Source: Euclidia mi (lineage: Eukaryota > Arthropoda > Insecta > Lepidoptera > Erebidae). From it: a stretch of 64,000 nt of DNA. The position numbers and the translations under genes are program-made. The stretch is taken from contig OX123182.2 in assembly GCA_944739405.2 (NCBI GenBank), positions 103,519,279 through 103,583,278 on the forward strand, given 5' to 3'. Below are positions 20,974 to 33,181 of this stretch, piece after piece; the first letter of the stretch is position 1; each line of letters begins with the position of its first letter. Below the pieces are notes generated by a model that worked only from the letters and a program-made list of their open reading frames with translations, was not told the DNA's origin and made no database searches.

Positions 20974-22165
20974 ACAAATAATCAACGTTTACTGTACTAG
21001 TAATACATTTTAGTGGGTATAAGTAATTTAATGTTATAATGTAAACAAAATGTGCGTGGTGTTCTACCATCAAAAATGTCACTCATACCCCAGTCATAAA
21101 CCAGATAAAACCATGTCCATATAAAAGACTGACTACGTGGGCATTCTTCGCCAAAGTAGTAAGACATTTTCGCCAATAAGCCGCAAAAAGTCATAAATAT
21201 TTCAATGAAAAATTAATAGGTGTATTCAAGCCAAAAATGTGAGTCATCACCCAAGTTCAACGCGTTAAACGTTCGACAAAGCCATGAAAAAATTGCAAAC
21301 GCGTCCATTCGTGACGTTATTTGTGGCGTCATTTGTAGATTATTAAAATTGTTTATCCATATTGTTCCGCCATATTGACAAAGTTCGAGCGATGCCGAAG
21401 TTTTTCTCGTTAATTTAAATTCGGTTGACATCAAATATTTTGGAGAGTTTTCTTTTAAAGATCGCCGTAAGAAATTATATATACGCTTTTGGAATTTAAT
21501 TATGTTACAAACCGTAAAATGTTAGCCCACCCACCCAACGTACGTATGCATAATTCAATGAATATATCCACCTTATAACAGAACCCTTTCAAATGTCCGA
21601 AGGCACGTTTTTGATCCCTACCAAGACTAGTTTTTTTACAAAGTCCTTATATATTCGGGCTCTTTATGTACAATGTTATTGTGAGATTTTCCCTTTACTT
21701 ATAAATGCGTGCCATATTGAAATATATTTATATTTATAATATGAATGCCGATATTTTTTGCTAACAGAAATATGACAAACTCATGTTGAGCTTCATTTAA
21801 GTAAATCTGAATGAAATGAGCTTTATTTATCAATTCATTTGATGGTATTTTATTTCGTTATTTGATGGTAATTTACATTTATAGATGGTAATTTATATAA
21901 GGTATATTAATGGCTTTTATTTTATAGGTAGATGCCAAATGATTTCTTTGAAACAAATAATAAGGTCTGCCGCAGACGCAAGTTTTATTTCTTAGTGCCT
22001 TGTAGGTTCTATAATAAGCTAAAACTAATATAAAAGGAGAAGATAGCAAAATCCTCTTATGTTGGCTGACTTCCTACACAATATTATGAATAAGTATTGA
22101 ATTCGATATGTTTTCTTTACAGCCTTTCGCTTCCATTATATGCCTCTCGTTATTTGCTACACAAT
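20974..22165. other. AT-rich sequence, nothing recognised
   Basis: Two short minus-strand ORFs (21434-21213 and 21194-20997) lie one behind the other but match no family I know. They are AT-biased. No promoter, splice site pair or element end was recognised. Confidence 0.35.
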
Positions 22166-22169
22166 ACTA

Positions 22170-22480
22170 CTGAGAGGTCAATAGGAGCATAATTTGGTCT
22201 GCTTTGCCGCACTGGCTAGACGGGTGGGTATAGGGTTTTGTACCGAGTTTTCCATCTCTTCGCAAATATACTGTTTCATATTTTCAAGCCTTATGATCAA
22301 TTTTTATTGATTTTTACTGATTTTAGACAGCTGTAGTCGGTCTGTGGAAAATTTATATAAATCTGATGACACTAACTAAGAGGGCCGCGGTCTCCAAAGC
22401 GATATTTTGGATGCAGCCGGAAAAACGATAGGATGATGACAATATAATAATATAATATAATATAATATAATATAATATTC
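22170..22480 (+). repeat. Repeat fragments (type S4, S2 tail) and (TATAA)n microsatellite
   Basis: 22170-22262 contains the CACTGGCTAGACGGG and GGGTATAGGGTTTTGTACC pieces of the S4 repeat. 22327-22441 matches the 3' end of the S2 SINE up to AGGATGATGAC. A run of about seven TATAA units follows to 22480. Confidence 0.6.
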
Positions 22481-22481
22481 T

Positions 22482-22733
22482 ACCACATTCACACAACACC
22501 ATCTAGTCCCAAACTAAGCAGAGCTTGTACTATGGGTACTAGATAATGGATAATCATACATATATACTTTTTTTTATTTTTTTGTAAATACATACATATT
22601 ATACATATAAACACCCAGACCAAGACAAACATCCATGTTCATGCACACAAATGTTTGACTTGAGCGGGAATCGAACCCGCGACCTTCGGCGTAGCAGTCG
22701 CTTACACTCCCGCTACACCAACCGGTCGTCAAA
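22482..22733 (-). repeat. tRNA-derived SINE (type S3)
   Basis: This is the best-preserved S3 copy. The minus-strand head has GTAGCGGGAGTGTAAGCGAC and a B-box-like GGGTTCGATTCCCGC. The body runs to an ACACCATCTAGTCCC-type 3' region and ends at the TATAA microsatellite. Confidence 0.8.
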
Positions 22734-23795
22734 TAAATGCAGACATATTTTGCTAGCCATAGGCTTAAGATTATCACAGAATTTAGGATAAGCCAGATAC
22801 TCAGGTCAGAGACCATCTTTACTGACTTTTGTCCAATTGTCAATAAACGTACATGTTTCTTTATTACAGGGCGTTATAGTTTACTTCGGTGTAAGATCTA
22901 AACAGAATGTTTAAACACCAACCTACCTTTATCTAATCTAATAAATCTAATACAGGTTCCTCAAAAATATTCAAATAAAAAGATTTACATACCTATTCCC
23001 CGTATCGAGGTGAGATCTCTTTTTCATGACGCCATTTGGCACCCCCATCCAATGTATTCGTAAAAGTTCCAATGGCTGCCATACAAACAAGTCTATATGC
23101 GTTGTGCGTGCCTCATAAGATGTTTTGTACTGGCATGCTGGTCTTGTGGTTATTGAACCCGACTGTTGCAGTTGCAGATCATCGTCGTCCTAGAGTTATC
23201 CCGCTTGCATCGGCGACTTTCACCTTGGAACCTGTGGTGTGCTTTTTGCTATAACCAGATTAGACAGAATATTGGCGTATATTTCTTGCACATTTTGCCC
23301 AGGTAAAATTTAAATCAGCACACAGAAAAAAACATTTCTTGATTTCCTTAGGCTGTTGGGCCCAGCTTGGATTTACTCGATGACTGGCAGTTTAATTAAT
23401 CTTTAGCGGCTGAATGCCGAATTCCTGCGCCGAATGCCTATAACATCAATTATAACAGCGATCAAATTGGAGTAATTTATGTGCTCAAGCTATAACGCAG
23501 AGAAGTGTAAAATCCACATATTATAAGTATTTGTTTTCCCATTGATGTCTCTTTCTGTATCTTTTAATTCATAAAATAAATTACACCGGATCTCATTACA
23601 CAATCAATTGCGTATGTTTTAGTCCTTCATGTAACGACAGTTTCCATGTTACAATACTTCTGTTATGGCTTGAAGGGTTAATGTCTGGTCTATGTTTGGT
23701 TATGGACAAGAGGAGTACATTTCTATGAAATCACACTCAGTTTTTACATGCTCGATAGTCAAAATTTTACTGATGTTTCTGTGGACATCCTAAAC
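22734..23795. other. Mostly unrecognised; S2 SINE fragment at 23177-23270
   Basis: 23177-23270 carries the minus-oriented S2 body (ATCATCGTCGTCCTAGAG through ACCAGATTAGACAGAATATT). The rest is AT-rich with no recognised gene. Confidence 0.45.
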
Positions 23796-24045
23796 AATCA
23801 TCAACATCATCAGCCTTTAACAGTCCACTGCTGGACTAGGCCTCTCCTTTGAATGGAGGAATTGGCCTACTATACCACGCTGGCCAAACGGGTTGGTATA
23901 GGGTTTGTATCAAGTTTTCCTTCTCTTACAGTGGTGTTCTCTGCATAATATGCTCCCTCTGTCGACTCTTACGACACCCAGGGGATGATATGGGGTGGTG
24001 ATAATCCGTATTCTTAATCCGTCACCACACGGACAATTGCTAAAC
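23796..24045 (+). repeat. Dispersed lepidopteran repeat (type S4)
   Basis: It starts near ATCATCAACATCATCAGCC and contains CAGTCCACTGCTGGACTAGG, ACGCTGGCCAAACGGGTT and a 3' block ending CCGTCACCACACGG. Related copies lie at 33620-33800 and 46990-47240. It has no coding capacity and its element class is undetermined. Confidence 0.65.
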
Positions 24046-24057
24046 AATATATATATA

Positions 24058-24180
24058 TAATCCATATATCAAAAAAATCTAGCGTAACTGACTGACAGAA
24101 AAGCTACTGCCAAATTTCTTGAAATGCCCACGGCATCGGGCAAAGAAGATCGTACTCATATTTGAAATTTTATGAGTATT
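24058..24180 (+). mobile_element. Decayed Helitron (H1 type) remnant
   Basis: TCCATATATCAAAAAAATCT and GTAACTGACTGACAGA match the 5' half of the H1 Helitrons at 35406 and 39420. The middle block with CCCACGGCATCGG also matches. The CTAG end is lost. Confidence 0.5.
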
Positions 24181-26900
24181 GATAAGTGAAGTTCAGCATA
24201 ATGAGATAAGTAGTAGGGAAAGCGGGAAAAAGAAAAACATGTCTGGATATTCGATCTTAGTCAAAACATAAACTTAATTTTGAGGAATTATCTAAAACGT
24301 TAGTGGCTTAAAAAATAGGCTGAAAATAAACTTACCATTTCTAAGATTCACTAGAATGATATAGAGTGAAAGAGGTTAGCTACTTGACTGCTACGTCTAG
24401 TTAAAGGTACCTGATTAAACAGTTCTAGGCCAACAAGACTTGATTTGTTTCAAGCCTTTGAGAGTGCATGCGAAATATTAGAATACTATCTTAATAACCT
24501 TCAAATGCCACCATACTTTTTTCGATCGATGAATTGAGATTTAGACTTGCGAAGTTTATTTGTTTCTAAAAGTACATACATAGATTGCTAACGGATACTA
24601 ATAAAGATACAAAAACCACCAGAAAGCAAATGTTTGTCATTCGGGAAAATGAGGCTTTAAACAATTCATCTGAATCGCAGAAGTGGCTTGCCGTAAATAA
24701 TACGTTTTCGGCAGCCGAGTTTTATTTTTTAATTTTGAGGCTTGTTTTTTACATACCGGTGTCAAGAAGGGAGAATCGTTACGGCAAACCCCCAAAGTCT
24801 TAAAAGTATTTTTATAAGGGTTATAAAGGCATCAAAATTATGGTTCTATTTCTCAGTGTAATAAGCGAGCGGGAATTGACTGTTCGGGAGTTTGACAGGT
24901 GATATCAACATGTTACCTTGAAGGAGGAGATTGGGTAGATTTTTGTATCAAAGAGACAAGACTATATTGTATAAGACTATATACTAACTGAAGATCCAAT
25001 TTTGTTGTCTGCAAATCAGTCAGTCAGCAACCGTCTGATTCGGCTAATATTATACGAAACATAAGAAAAGCTCTAAGAAAATGTGATTAACTGAATTGTC
25101 TAAGCAAATATTTTTTGATGTAAGACGATACACATCATATTTTTGTTAGTTAAATCAATTTTATTTAGTCAGGACTAAATATTTTTTTATTTCTGAAGTG
25201 ATAATATAATATAATTCGTTTTGATCAAAAGTCATGGATCTATTATCCCATAGTCGATGCCCGTCAATGATTTTAATATGTTAATTAAAATGATCATATT
25301 CATTAGGTAAGTAATGCATGTTAATCTTCATCTGCATGTAGTTACATGAATTATCACGTGAATTAGTATAATGAAAATATAATGGGAAAATTCGACCACC
25401 GAGGGCCTCAGTATCATGCAGTACATGATCTGGTATTAATGGTACCTATCGATTTTCAGTACGCCTTTCCTTACACCCAGAATACGTCGACATTATTTTA
25501 CTATACGCAATACAAACTATTCGATTACGTTTCGAAATTGAGAAATAGAATCAGGGCACACCAATCCCAAATAGTGTGTAAAGAATGCTTGCTGCAGTTT
25601 GCATGTACCCGGCGCGAAGCGACGCCGTCTAAGATAACCTGGTGGTGGTGTTAGTGAGTAGGTAGCCCCTTCCTTCATTAGGAGAGTTTCACATACCTCT
25701 CCTGCCCACCACTATACTAGACTTCTCTCAAAAAAAATCAATACTTGATCAAACTAGTTTTAAATTAACCTAAGAATAAATTAATGTGAGTTTCACTAGC
25801 GCTATTAGACTTTCTGGTGTCTATTTCACACACAGAAACGTGACAATTAACTAGATCTGTTTTTTGCATTAAAAGATAGACGCTATGCCATATAGAGGCT
25901 TGAGGAAATAAGAAGATTTTAAAGTCAGATGAGCCATTCTTCAATTGGTATTCATGGGCGCATACCTACTTGTATTTTTGAACAAGTCTTACGGATAATA
26001 AATGCGGTTTAGAAACTCCTGATTAGTTGTAGTATCTCTTTCTACTAAATTGAAAAGTGGAGGACAAGAGAGCACGTAGCATTTTGCTTATCCGCTGGAC
26101 TGACTAAGAGCAGTCTGAAATTAATAGCCCACTCCAAAATGCACATGGAACTGTGTGAGGAATGGTGGAAAATTCCTTGTGTGATGACCACCACCATTCT
26201 GCCAAGAGTGTAGTGATGAAGAAGTTATTTGCTGCATAAATAGTCAAAACGCAATCGCACAGATCAGTCTGATAGTCTTTCAATATTACGTAGATACCCA
26301 ATCACATTCTACAGTTCTAGCATTTAAAACTTTGTACAAAAGAAAAAATAATTCGAAGCATTACCAAAGTAATAGAATTTTATTTTACTAAATTCAGGTA
26401 TGCAACTGTCTCCTGAAAAAGTTTGAAAGTTATTCATCAATGCCACATCACGGCTACGGCTTTCAGGCTACTTCAGTTCAGAATTAAGATGTTTTTGAAC
26501 CCTGTCAAGCAAATAATTGTTTGTTAGCAGTATCTAGATCGAAAAAATAAGGGGTAATATATTATACTCTCTTCAACTTTCATCGAGCTTTTTAGTAGGA
26601 TATCTTCCTTTGGTAAGATTTTTTGCAGTGGTAGGTCATTACCCGTCTTCCTGTCTTGCTCTTCTCTTATGAGTCACGCAAACTTCTCGCTCACACACTT
26701 TTCAATCAGAAAAACCATCAGTACTGGCCTAGTTCTTGGATCATAAAAAATAGTTCATGGACAAATGAACTAAAGATTCGTATTTTTTGTTTCATTCACA
26801 ATACCATGTTGTGATCTTTCTATTATAAAACTGCTTTGTCTCAGAATAAAATATTAGAAATCTTCTATAATACTGCCTAGTTAAATTACTATGGTAATAA
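24181..26900. other. AT-rich sequence, nothing recognised
   Basis: No ORF above 90 codons, RNA gene, SINE head or element terminus was recognised over this 2.7 kb. The short ORFs present have no family motif. Confidence 0.35.
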
Positions 26901-26904
26901 TTTA

Positions 26905-27150
26905 TCACAACTCAAACACGGTCATCTAATGCCGAACTAAGTAGAGCTTGTACTAGGGCAATCATATAACTGATAAACATACTTATATATTCTTAAATAA
27001 AAAATAAATAAATAAAATAACACCATATTATTATAGATCAATAACGCTGAGACATATAACCAATTATATTTGTCCTAGGTGGGAATCGAAGCTATATCTT
27101 ACGGCTTCGCAGTTAAGTTGACTAACCACTAGCCTATCAGCCAGTCATTA
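26905..27150 (-). repeat. tRNA-derived SINE (type S3), diverged
   Basis: It shares CATCTAATGCCGAACTAAGT and GAGCTTGTACTAGGG with the S3 tail. A weak tRNA-like head (on +, GGGAATCGAAGCTATATC and CTAACCACTAGCCTATC) closes the right end. It is more diverged than the copy at 22482. Confidence 0.6.
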
Positions 27151-27506
27151 TTACATTTCCTTTTAACGTGTGGATATATGACAATCTGGTTTAATGTATA
27201 AGGACTTTTGAGGTTAACAGATCAAGTGATCATAGATTCGAATGCTGTTAATATTTACACTAAACTAAAATAAATCCATATGAATTCATTAATACTAAAC
27301 ATTTCTAAGAATCCCGGTTGACAAAAGCAAAATCTTTAGATAATTATGTATAATGTTTTCTGAATTTAATTACCCTTCAGAATAATTCAATTAAGTGCTA
27401 CTTATATATAGATAAAGTACACGCCTACACAGCAAAGCTCACTCTTACTTGTTCAATTAAGATTCCAGTAACTATGAGCAACTTTGTTGTAGATGATGTT
27501 TAGTGA

Positions 27507-27760
27507 GGACTGCCTCGTTGGTCTCGCGGCATAAATGTGCGCGTGGGATTGAGAGGTCTCGGGTTCGATTACCGGGTCGGGCAAAGTGTTATTGGGTTTT
27601 TCCGTTAGGACACTCTCAGTAGCAACACGGAGTCTGGTAATTTGCCCGGTACGGCAATAGGCTCGCCCACTATTACGTGGGACCTAAAAATTCAAGGCGA
27701 AATGTGGGTGTAATATTACACCTCTGCCTACCCCTTCTGGGATACAGGCATGAGTCTATA
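27507..27760 (+). repeat. tRNA-derived SINE (type S1)
   Basis: The head GGACTGCCTCGTTGGTCTCG carries a B-box-like GGGTTCGATTACCGGG. The body includes GGTAATTTGCCCGG and CGAAATGTGGGTGTAATATT, and the end is GGCATGAGTCTATAAT. It is essentially full length. Confidence 0.85.
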
Positions 27761-27854
27761 ATGATTAGTAAGATTGTGAGAAAAGAAAGGCCAATGAGGA
27801 TAATCAAAGAAAAGTATTTGGTGATTGTGATCTAGGTTTGTAGGCATTTATTAG

Positions 27855-29314
27855 ATCATATTTGTTTATTCTTCTTCGTCGTTGCACTCTTGGCAGAGTG
27901 GTCGTGGTCGTCATATCAGCTGTTAGTGGCTCGCTTAACAATACGCCGCCATTCCTGTCTGATGGCCGCCTTTCTGGTGCAGACGTGCAGGGAACTGTCC
28001 ACAGCCGCTTTTATCTGGTCCGTCCATCTCATAGGCGATCTACCTCGTGCTCGGGTGCCTTCAACTTTGCCCTGCACCACTAGGCGCTCGATGGACTCGT
28101 CGCCACGCCGGGATACGTGTCCAAAGAATGTCAGGATTCGAGTTTGCACAATGGAGGACAGGCGCTGCTTGATGTCAAGTTCCTGCATTATGGAGACGTT
28201 AGTACGGAATTCATTCCACGATACCCCAAGCAATCTCCTCCAGCACCACATTTCGAGAGCGTCTATCTTCTTGCGCTCGTTCTCACGCAGGGTCCACGTC
28301 TCCGCAGCGTAGAGGAATATGTGGAATATAAATGCTCTGACAAGTCAGATTTTTGTGGCTTTCGTTATGTTTCGATTCCTCCATATTTTCTTGAGCTTGT
28401 CCATGGCAGACCTAGTAATCGTCATACGCCGTTTTATTTCCTCTACGCACCCGCCATTATTTGTGATCAATGCCCCCAGATAGATGTATGACTGGACCAC
28501 ATCACAGTTCGCAATTTCGGTGACTTCTGGCGAGTTGTTGTTGGCATGGTCGACAATCATCATCTTCGTCTTCTTGCGGTTAATTTTAAGGCCAAATGCG
28601 AGGCTGACACATTCCAGCTTGAGTAGCAAATCTCCTATGTGGCGACTACTAGTAACGAAGAGAGTGGTATCATCTGCGTATCGCAGGTTCGAGATCCTCA
28701 AGCCGCCGATTGCAATATCGTCCGTCCAGTCTTCGAGAACAATTCTCATTATGAGTTCTATGTATATATTGAACAGAAGGGGAGAGATTATACACCCTTG
28801 ACGGACTCCTGCACTGGGATGGAAATGACTCGACAGTACGTCATCTGCTCCTACTGACGCCGTTCCGTCCTCGTATAGACCTTAGGAGGTAAACAAGATG
28901 TCTCGGCGTGCCCATATCCAGCAAGGTCTTTCATAGTACGGGCCATTTTACGGAGTCAAATGCCTTTGAGAAGTCAACAAAGCAAATGTAAACCGGCTTG
29001 TTGAATTCCCGGGCTTCCTCTATAATCTGGCGCAACGTCAGAATTTGCTCACGGGTACCTTTACCTTTTACGAAGCCCGTTTGTTCGGGTGCAACTTCTT
29101 TGGACAAAAAGTTCTTTAAACGCTCATTCAGGATGTGCAGTAGTATTTTGCTTGCATGAGATATGAGCGCAATGAAACGGTAATTACTGCCCGACTTTGT
29201 GGAATCCTTTTTGTGCAACGGTATGAAGACTGTGTGAGCCCATTCCTTCGGCCACGTCCCTGTCCGCCATATCTTATTGCACAGGGTATAAAAGATTTGT
29301 TTATACGAAGGCAC
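27855..29314 (-). pseudogene. RTE-like LINE ORF remnant (RT and C-terminal domain)
   Basis: On the minus strand, out-of-frame pieces follow each other in RTE/BovB-like order. At 29314-28931 there is IFYTLCNKIWRTGTWPKEW, QTGFVKGKGTREQI and CFVDFSKAFDSVKW. At 28930-28750, in two frames, are HLVYLL and RQGCIISPLLFN. LRYADDTTLFV and SYIYLGALITNNGG lie at 28749-28345. ETWTLRENERKKI, ALEMWCWRRLLGVS, FGHVSRRGDESIERL and RGRSPMRWTDQIKA lie at 28330-27916. The endonuclease is missing. Catalytic motifs can still be read, but frameshifts prevent expression. The 5' side ends where the next LINE's 3' tail begins. Confidence 0.85.
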
Positions 29315-29492
29315 AATACATTTATTTGATTTAATTTAATAAATTTTTACCCAAAAGATACATACAAATAAAAATACACATAAGTTATAAAAATCTTAAA
29401 ATATAGGTACAATAATTTTGTTGACCACTGGTACCCAAAGTAAGATTTAACTTGTGGTATGGGTACCAAGGCTATACAGAACAGAATCATAT

Positions 29493-29530
29493 ATGTGTGT
29501 GTGTGTGTATGTGTGTGTGTGCGTGTGCGC

Positions 29531-29581
<51 letters not shown>

Positions 29582-29620
29582 CGTGCGTGCGTTCGTGCGT
29601 GCGTTCGTGCGTGCGTGAAT
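29493..29620 (-). repeat. (CA)n/(CGCA)n microsatellite inside LINE
   Basis: On + it is TG repeat with TGCG and TTCG units at its right end. It replaces the C-terminal coding part of the LINE. On the minus strand the order is CGCA-rich first, then CA, as in the intact element's 3' UTR tract at 8347-8579. Confidence 0.9.
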
Positions 29621-31202
29621 GAATACTTGAATACTTCCAGATACTTTGTGTGGCCAGATCTCTGTATAGTTGGGCAGTCACAGGTGTTGGTGGACGTGTA
29701 TGTCGAACAATTATGCGTTCTTATTTTGAATTTGTCCGAAGGTGGTTGGGTTATAGTAGTCTTTGAGAAGGTTATGTAAGTGGTTTTGCTGAGGTTAAGT
29801 GTAAGTAGGTTGATTGATAACCATCGCATTACATGACTAAGTGCGCATTCAGCACGAGCAAACACTTCTGGCCAGTCTTTGTCACGAACAAGTATTGCAG
29901 TATCGTCTGCATAGGTAATGATGGAAAAATAGGGAAGGGATAGTGTACACAAAGAATTTATGTAGAGTAAGAAAAGTGTTGGACCAAGAATAGATCGCTG
30001 TGGGACGCCAAAAGAAGGGGTGCGTTGCCATTATCAGTGTCATGTATTTTTACACACTGTGTCCTGTTAGAAAGATAATCTTCGAAAATTCGTAGCGCAT
30101 ATCCGAGGATGCCCATTCTTTCCATCTTTAGTAAGACATGTGAAATAGAGACAGTGTCAAATGCATTAGTATGATCGAGAAAAATTGACAGGCATTTATG
30201 TCCATTATCCAAGCTGTGTATTATTTCATCAACTTGAGTACGTAGCCACTGCATCCCCAGTTAACATTCCTGTCCTGAATCTAAATTGATTCGGTGCTAA
30301 AATACTGTATTTTCTTAAAAAGTTTCTCAAGTGGGTGTTGAGCACCTTCTCTAGGATTTTAGACAGCGCTGGCAGAACAGATATGGACCTGTAATTGTTG
30401 ACACTGTCTCTGTTTCCACTCTTATAGATGGGATGCACAACAGTCCTTTTAAAAGGTTTGGGGAAAATCCCTTCCTGCCATAGAAATATTGCAAATGTGG
30501 GTTATTATTGGTACTAGAGTTGTTGAGCACCTTTACAAGAAATGAGCAGGAATTGCGTCCTATCCAACAGCAGCATCTTTTCGCAGGCTTTGATTAATTA
30601 TGTCAACATCAGACTCATCCGTTGGCAACAGAACAAAAGAATTAGCATTAATGTTAACCTGCTGCAAATGATTATTTTGTATATTAGGGTCATTTTTAAT
30701 GCTAAGTCGCTGGCGATGCGGGCAAAATAGTCATTAACTCTGTTTACAGATGTTAAATTATCTCTATCTTTGTTTAAAAGTTCAACAGCCGATTGTTTAA
30801 TGGAATCCGTGTGAGTAATGTTTTTGATTATTTTCCAAGTAGAGCGTGGGTTATTTCGTGCTTTAAGTAGTTCGTTATTCTCGTAGTTATGTGTTAATCT
30901 TTTTAGTAATTTATTGAAAAAGTTCCGATATTGGAGGTATGGTACTTTATGTGTACAATTATCAGGATTTATTTTAAACTGCTTACTCATGGAATCACGA
31001 TTTCGTATATATCTGAGTAAGCCTTTAGTGATCCAGGGTTTGAAAATTACTTGTTTAGATGGCATGCGCGTAATTTTAGAGTGCTTTTTTATTAATGACC
31101 CAATACTTGCGATTAACATCTCCAAGGCAACGGTAGGATCAGATATATTTAAAGTTTGAGAGAAATCTATGTTCGAGACATCCACGTAAGTAGAATTATA
31201 AT

Positions 31203-31796
31203 TAGTGAGCGGATAATCGGATGCATATTCACCTAAAGTTCATTTTTTGCTAGGATATTATGAAAGCGGCTTCTTAAAACATATTTTTTTAAATAAAAAT
31301 CCCGGGATTCCAGAAAATTCGGGAATGTGAAACTACTCTGTAAAATGGTGAGGAAACGACGTCTTTAACATGTGATTTTTATTTAAAAAGAAACTGGTCT
31401 CCGGGATTACATAATTATTAATGTGTATTTACTTGAAGTTAATTTTAAGCTCCCCATCAATTTATGAGTATGTTGAGTGTAAGAGGAATGGTAGGCAGTG
31501 GGTGCTGTTGTATCTAAGTTAATAATTATTATGAGATTGAATGGTTTTTCTATGTAATTCTTATTTATTATTCCTTTGAGATAAATGTTTTGAAAATTGA
31601 AGAAAATTAAGAGGATTTTATTATTTTAGAGCTGTTTTTTGGTACAAAAGTTAAAATAAGTAAATTTACCTACACCTGATTTGATTGTTTAAAAAAACCT
31701 AAATTTGTCGATTCCGTAATCCCGGGATTTTTCGATTCAAAAGTGCATTCCATAATAGCCAACACCTCAACTTTAGGTAAATATGTAATAATCTCT
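31203..31796. mobile_element. MITE-like DNA element inserted in the LINE
   Basis: The 594-bp insert splits the LINE ORF between KVDYN and the STYVDVSN segment. It is flanked by AATTATAAT at 31194-31202 and again at 31797-31805, a 9-bp duplication (8 bp is possible). Subterminal inverted repeats are visible: GCATATTCACCTAAAGTT on the left and the complement of ACATATTTACCTAAAGTT on the right. The internal sequence includes AAAATCCCGGGATT-like palindromes near 31298 and 31720. No transposase ORF is present. Removing it restores continuity of the reading frame at protein level. Confidence 0.75.
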
Positions 31797-32446
31797 AATT
31801 ATAATCCACTTTGACAAAGTGAGTTTTTCGTTTGTTTGCTCTTAGTAAAGTTTCCATGCTAAAGAGTACCGGTGTGTGGTCTGTCATACTAGCCTTAATA
31901 ATTATTAGTGTAATGGTTTTATGGTTAGATTTCAATAAAACATGATCCAAACAACTCTTGTCACGGGTGAGTAGATTGTGCGTCGGCAGAAGTCCATGTA
32001 ATGCCGTTAGATTGAGATATTCGTTCGCAATACCATTCAGCTGTTCCAGAATAATATTAATATTAATATCCCCGAATAGAACCAACTGCTTATATCTACA
32101 TCAAGATGCCAGTGTGTTTTCTAAGCCAATAAAAATATTACGGTTACAGGGTAGGCGATTCAGGGCAACTATAGCAAGATTTAAATTGTCAACTTTGCAA
32201 ATTAGGCAATTTGCGTCCTGTACGTGTGACTCTATGACGGTGCGTTTAATTGATGTCTTGACAAAAACAATAACACCATCGTTTGATTTATATTTTTTAC
32301 AGTAGTATATTATTATTTACAGTATGATTTATATATTTTCTTCGGGAAGATGTTTAGAAATAAATGGTTGCCGTCATAGAGACACCTTTATTTTCAATCA
32401 CGTAGCAATGAAGGCAGTTTGTCAGCCTCATTATCTCTAGACTGCA

Positions 32447-32967
32447 CTGAGGGCTCTGCCCGCCCCCTGTGGAATCTCCATTTTGTCGCGGTGGGGGGGC
32501 TCAGTAACCGTGGCTTGGACACACACGGTGAAACTAAGAGAGATCCCGGGAGTGGACGCTCCACCTGGACTTAGGAGAGGCCTGCGTAGGATGCGTCCAA
32601 GGGTGCGGGTGCGTGGGACAGTTCTGTCTGTCCCTCGGAGTCGGGTGCGGTCACGGGAGGAGAGGTGTGTCGGTGTTGCGTTGCCACGCGCTCTATCTCC
32701 CGCGACCAAATGGGGGCGCACCATTTGCTGCGTTGCGGTGGGGCCGCAAAAGAAGAGGAGATGCGGCGTTGCTAGGTTGCCGTCCTCCCTATCCTCTGCG
32801 GCCGCTGGGTTTTAGTGCCTGCTGACGGTAAGTGCTAGAGCTGCTCCCCGTCCGCCAAAAAGCAAGGAGGTGGCGTAGTGTCTGCGCCGCCTCCCAAGTA
32901 GCTTTGAAAGGTGAGGACGGGGACCGCCAACACCAACAGCGAGCCAATCCCGGGTGGGGTCACGGAA
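32447..32967 (+). repeat. GC-rich island with LINE-5'-end-like repeat
   Basis: The first 130 bases match, in reverse orientation, 42969-43110. Shared blocks include AGTAACCGTGGCTTGGACAC, AGAGAGATCCCGGGAGTGGA and CTCCATTTTGTCGCGGTGG. The following 380 bases are strongly GC-rich and open in two frames, giving Arg/Gly/Pro-rich peptides without known motifs. I interpret this as the 5' UTR or ORF1 start of an R1/TRAS-like or other LINE family. No RT follows it. It could instead be a CpG-rich promoter region. Confidence 0.45.
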
Positions 32968-33144
32968 AAGTATTGTTACGCCATCTATCGGTGGTACTAG
33001 AAGAGATTGAATGTATCGGTGGTTTAAAGGTAATTCAGCTACTCTGTACTAGATGGCGTTGCTGTATCGAGTATCGACTGTTCGCGATTATTTCGACAGT
33101 TTTGTAGAAGCATCTAGAATGCGCTAGTGATGTTATCCGGCCAG

Positions 33145-33181
33145 TATAAATAGAGCGCGAGCGAACGGACCGGACACAGTT
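33145..33181 (+). promoter_or_regulatory. Candidate RNA polymerase II core promoter (TATA + initiator)
   Basis: TATAAATA lies at 33145-33152. An arthropod-type initiator core, ACACAGTTACAATT with CAGT at 33177-33180, lies about 30 bases downstream. Upstream are a repeated GCCATCTATCGG / AGATGGCGTT motif and a TGTTAC sequence at 32974. Downstream, GAAGTAAGT near 33257 resembles a splice donor. It may be an LTR promoter (the LTR starting TGTTACGCC at 32974) or a host first exon. No ORF follows that decides the matter. Confidence 0.45.

Larger units (their letters stand above)
29316..32300 (-). mobile_element. LINE related to the intact 4.2-8.8 kb element, decayed
   Basis: Reading leftwards on the minus strand gives the endonuclease C-half (HVQDANCLIC, VLFGDININI, CLDHVLLKS, SMTDHTPVLF; 32290-31795). 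A 594-bp insertion follows, then the linker (VDVSNIDFSQTLNIS, KPWITKGLLRYIRNRD; 31185-30700). The RT comes next (NYRSISVLPALSKILEKVL, IFLDHTNAFDTVSIS, ITYADDTAILV; 30440-29900). Residue for residue these parallel the ORF2 at 5393-8299. After KYLEVFKYSF the coding sequence passes straight into a CGCA/CA microsatellite, then a short 3' UTR to about 29316. The normal 190-residue C-terminus is missing. Stops and frameshifts are frequent. Confidence 0.85.

Noticed and set aside
20997..21434. Two consecutive minus-strand ORFs that might be one small gene
   Set aside because: There is no recognisable domain, AT-biased composition and a stop between them. Not strong enough to call.
32437..32825. Overlapping ORFs on both strands in the GC-rich island
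   Set aside because: High GC lowers stop frequency in all frames. The peptides are Arg/Gly-rich without known domains. Kept as a repeat, not as genes.
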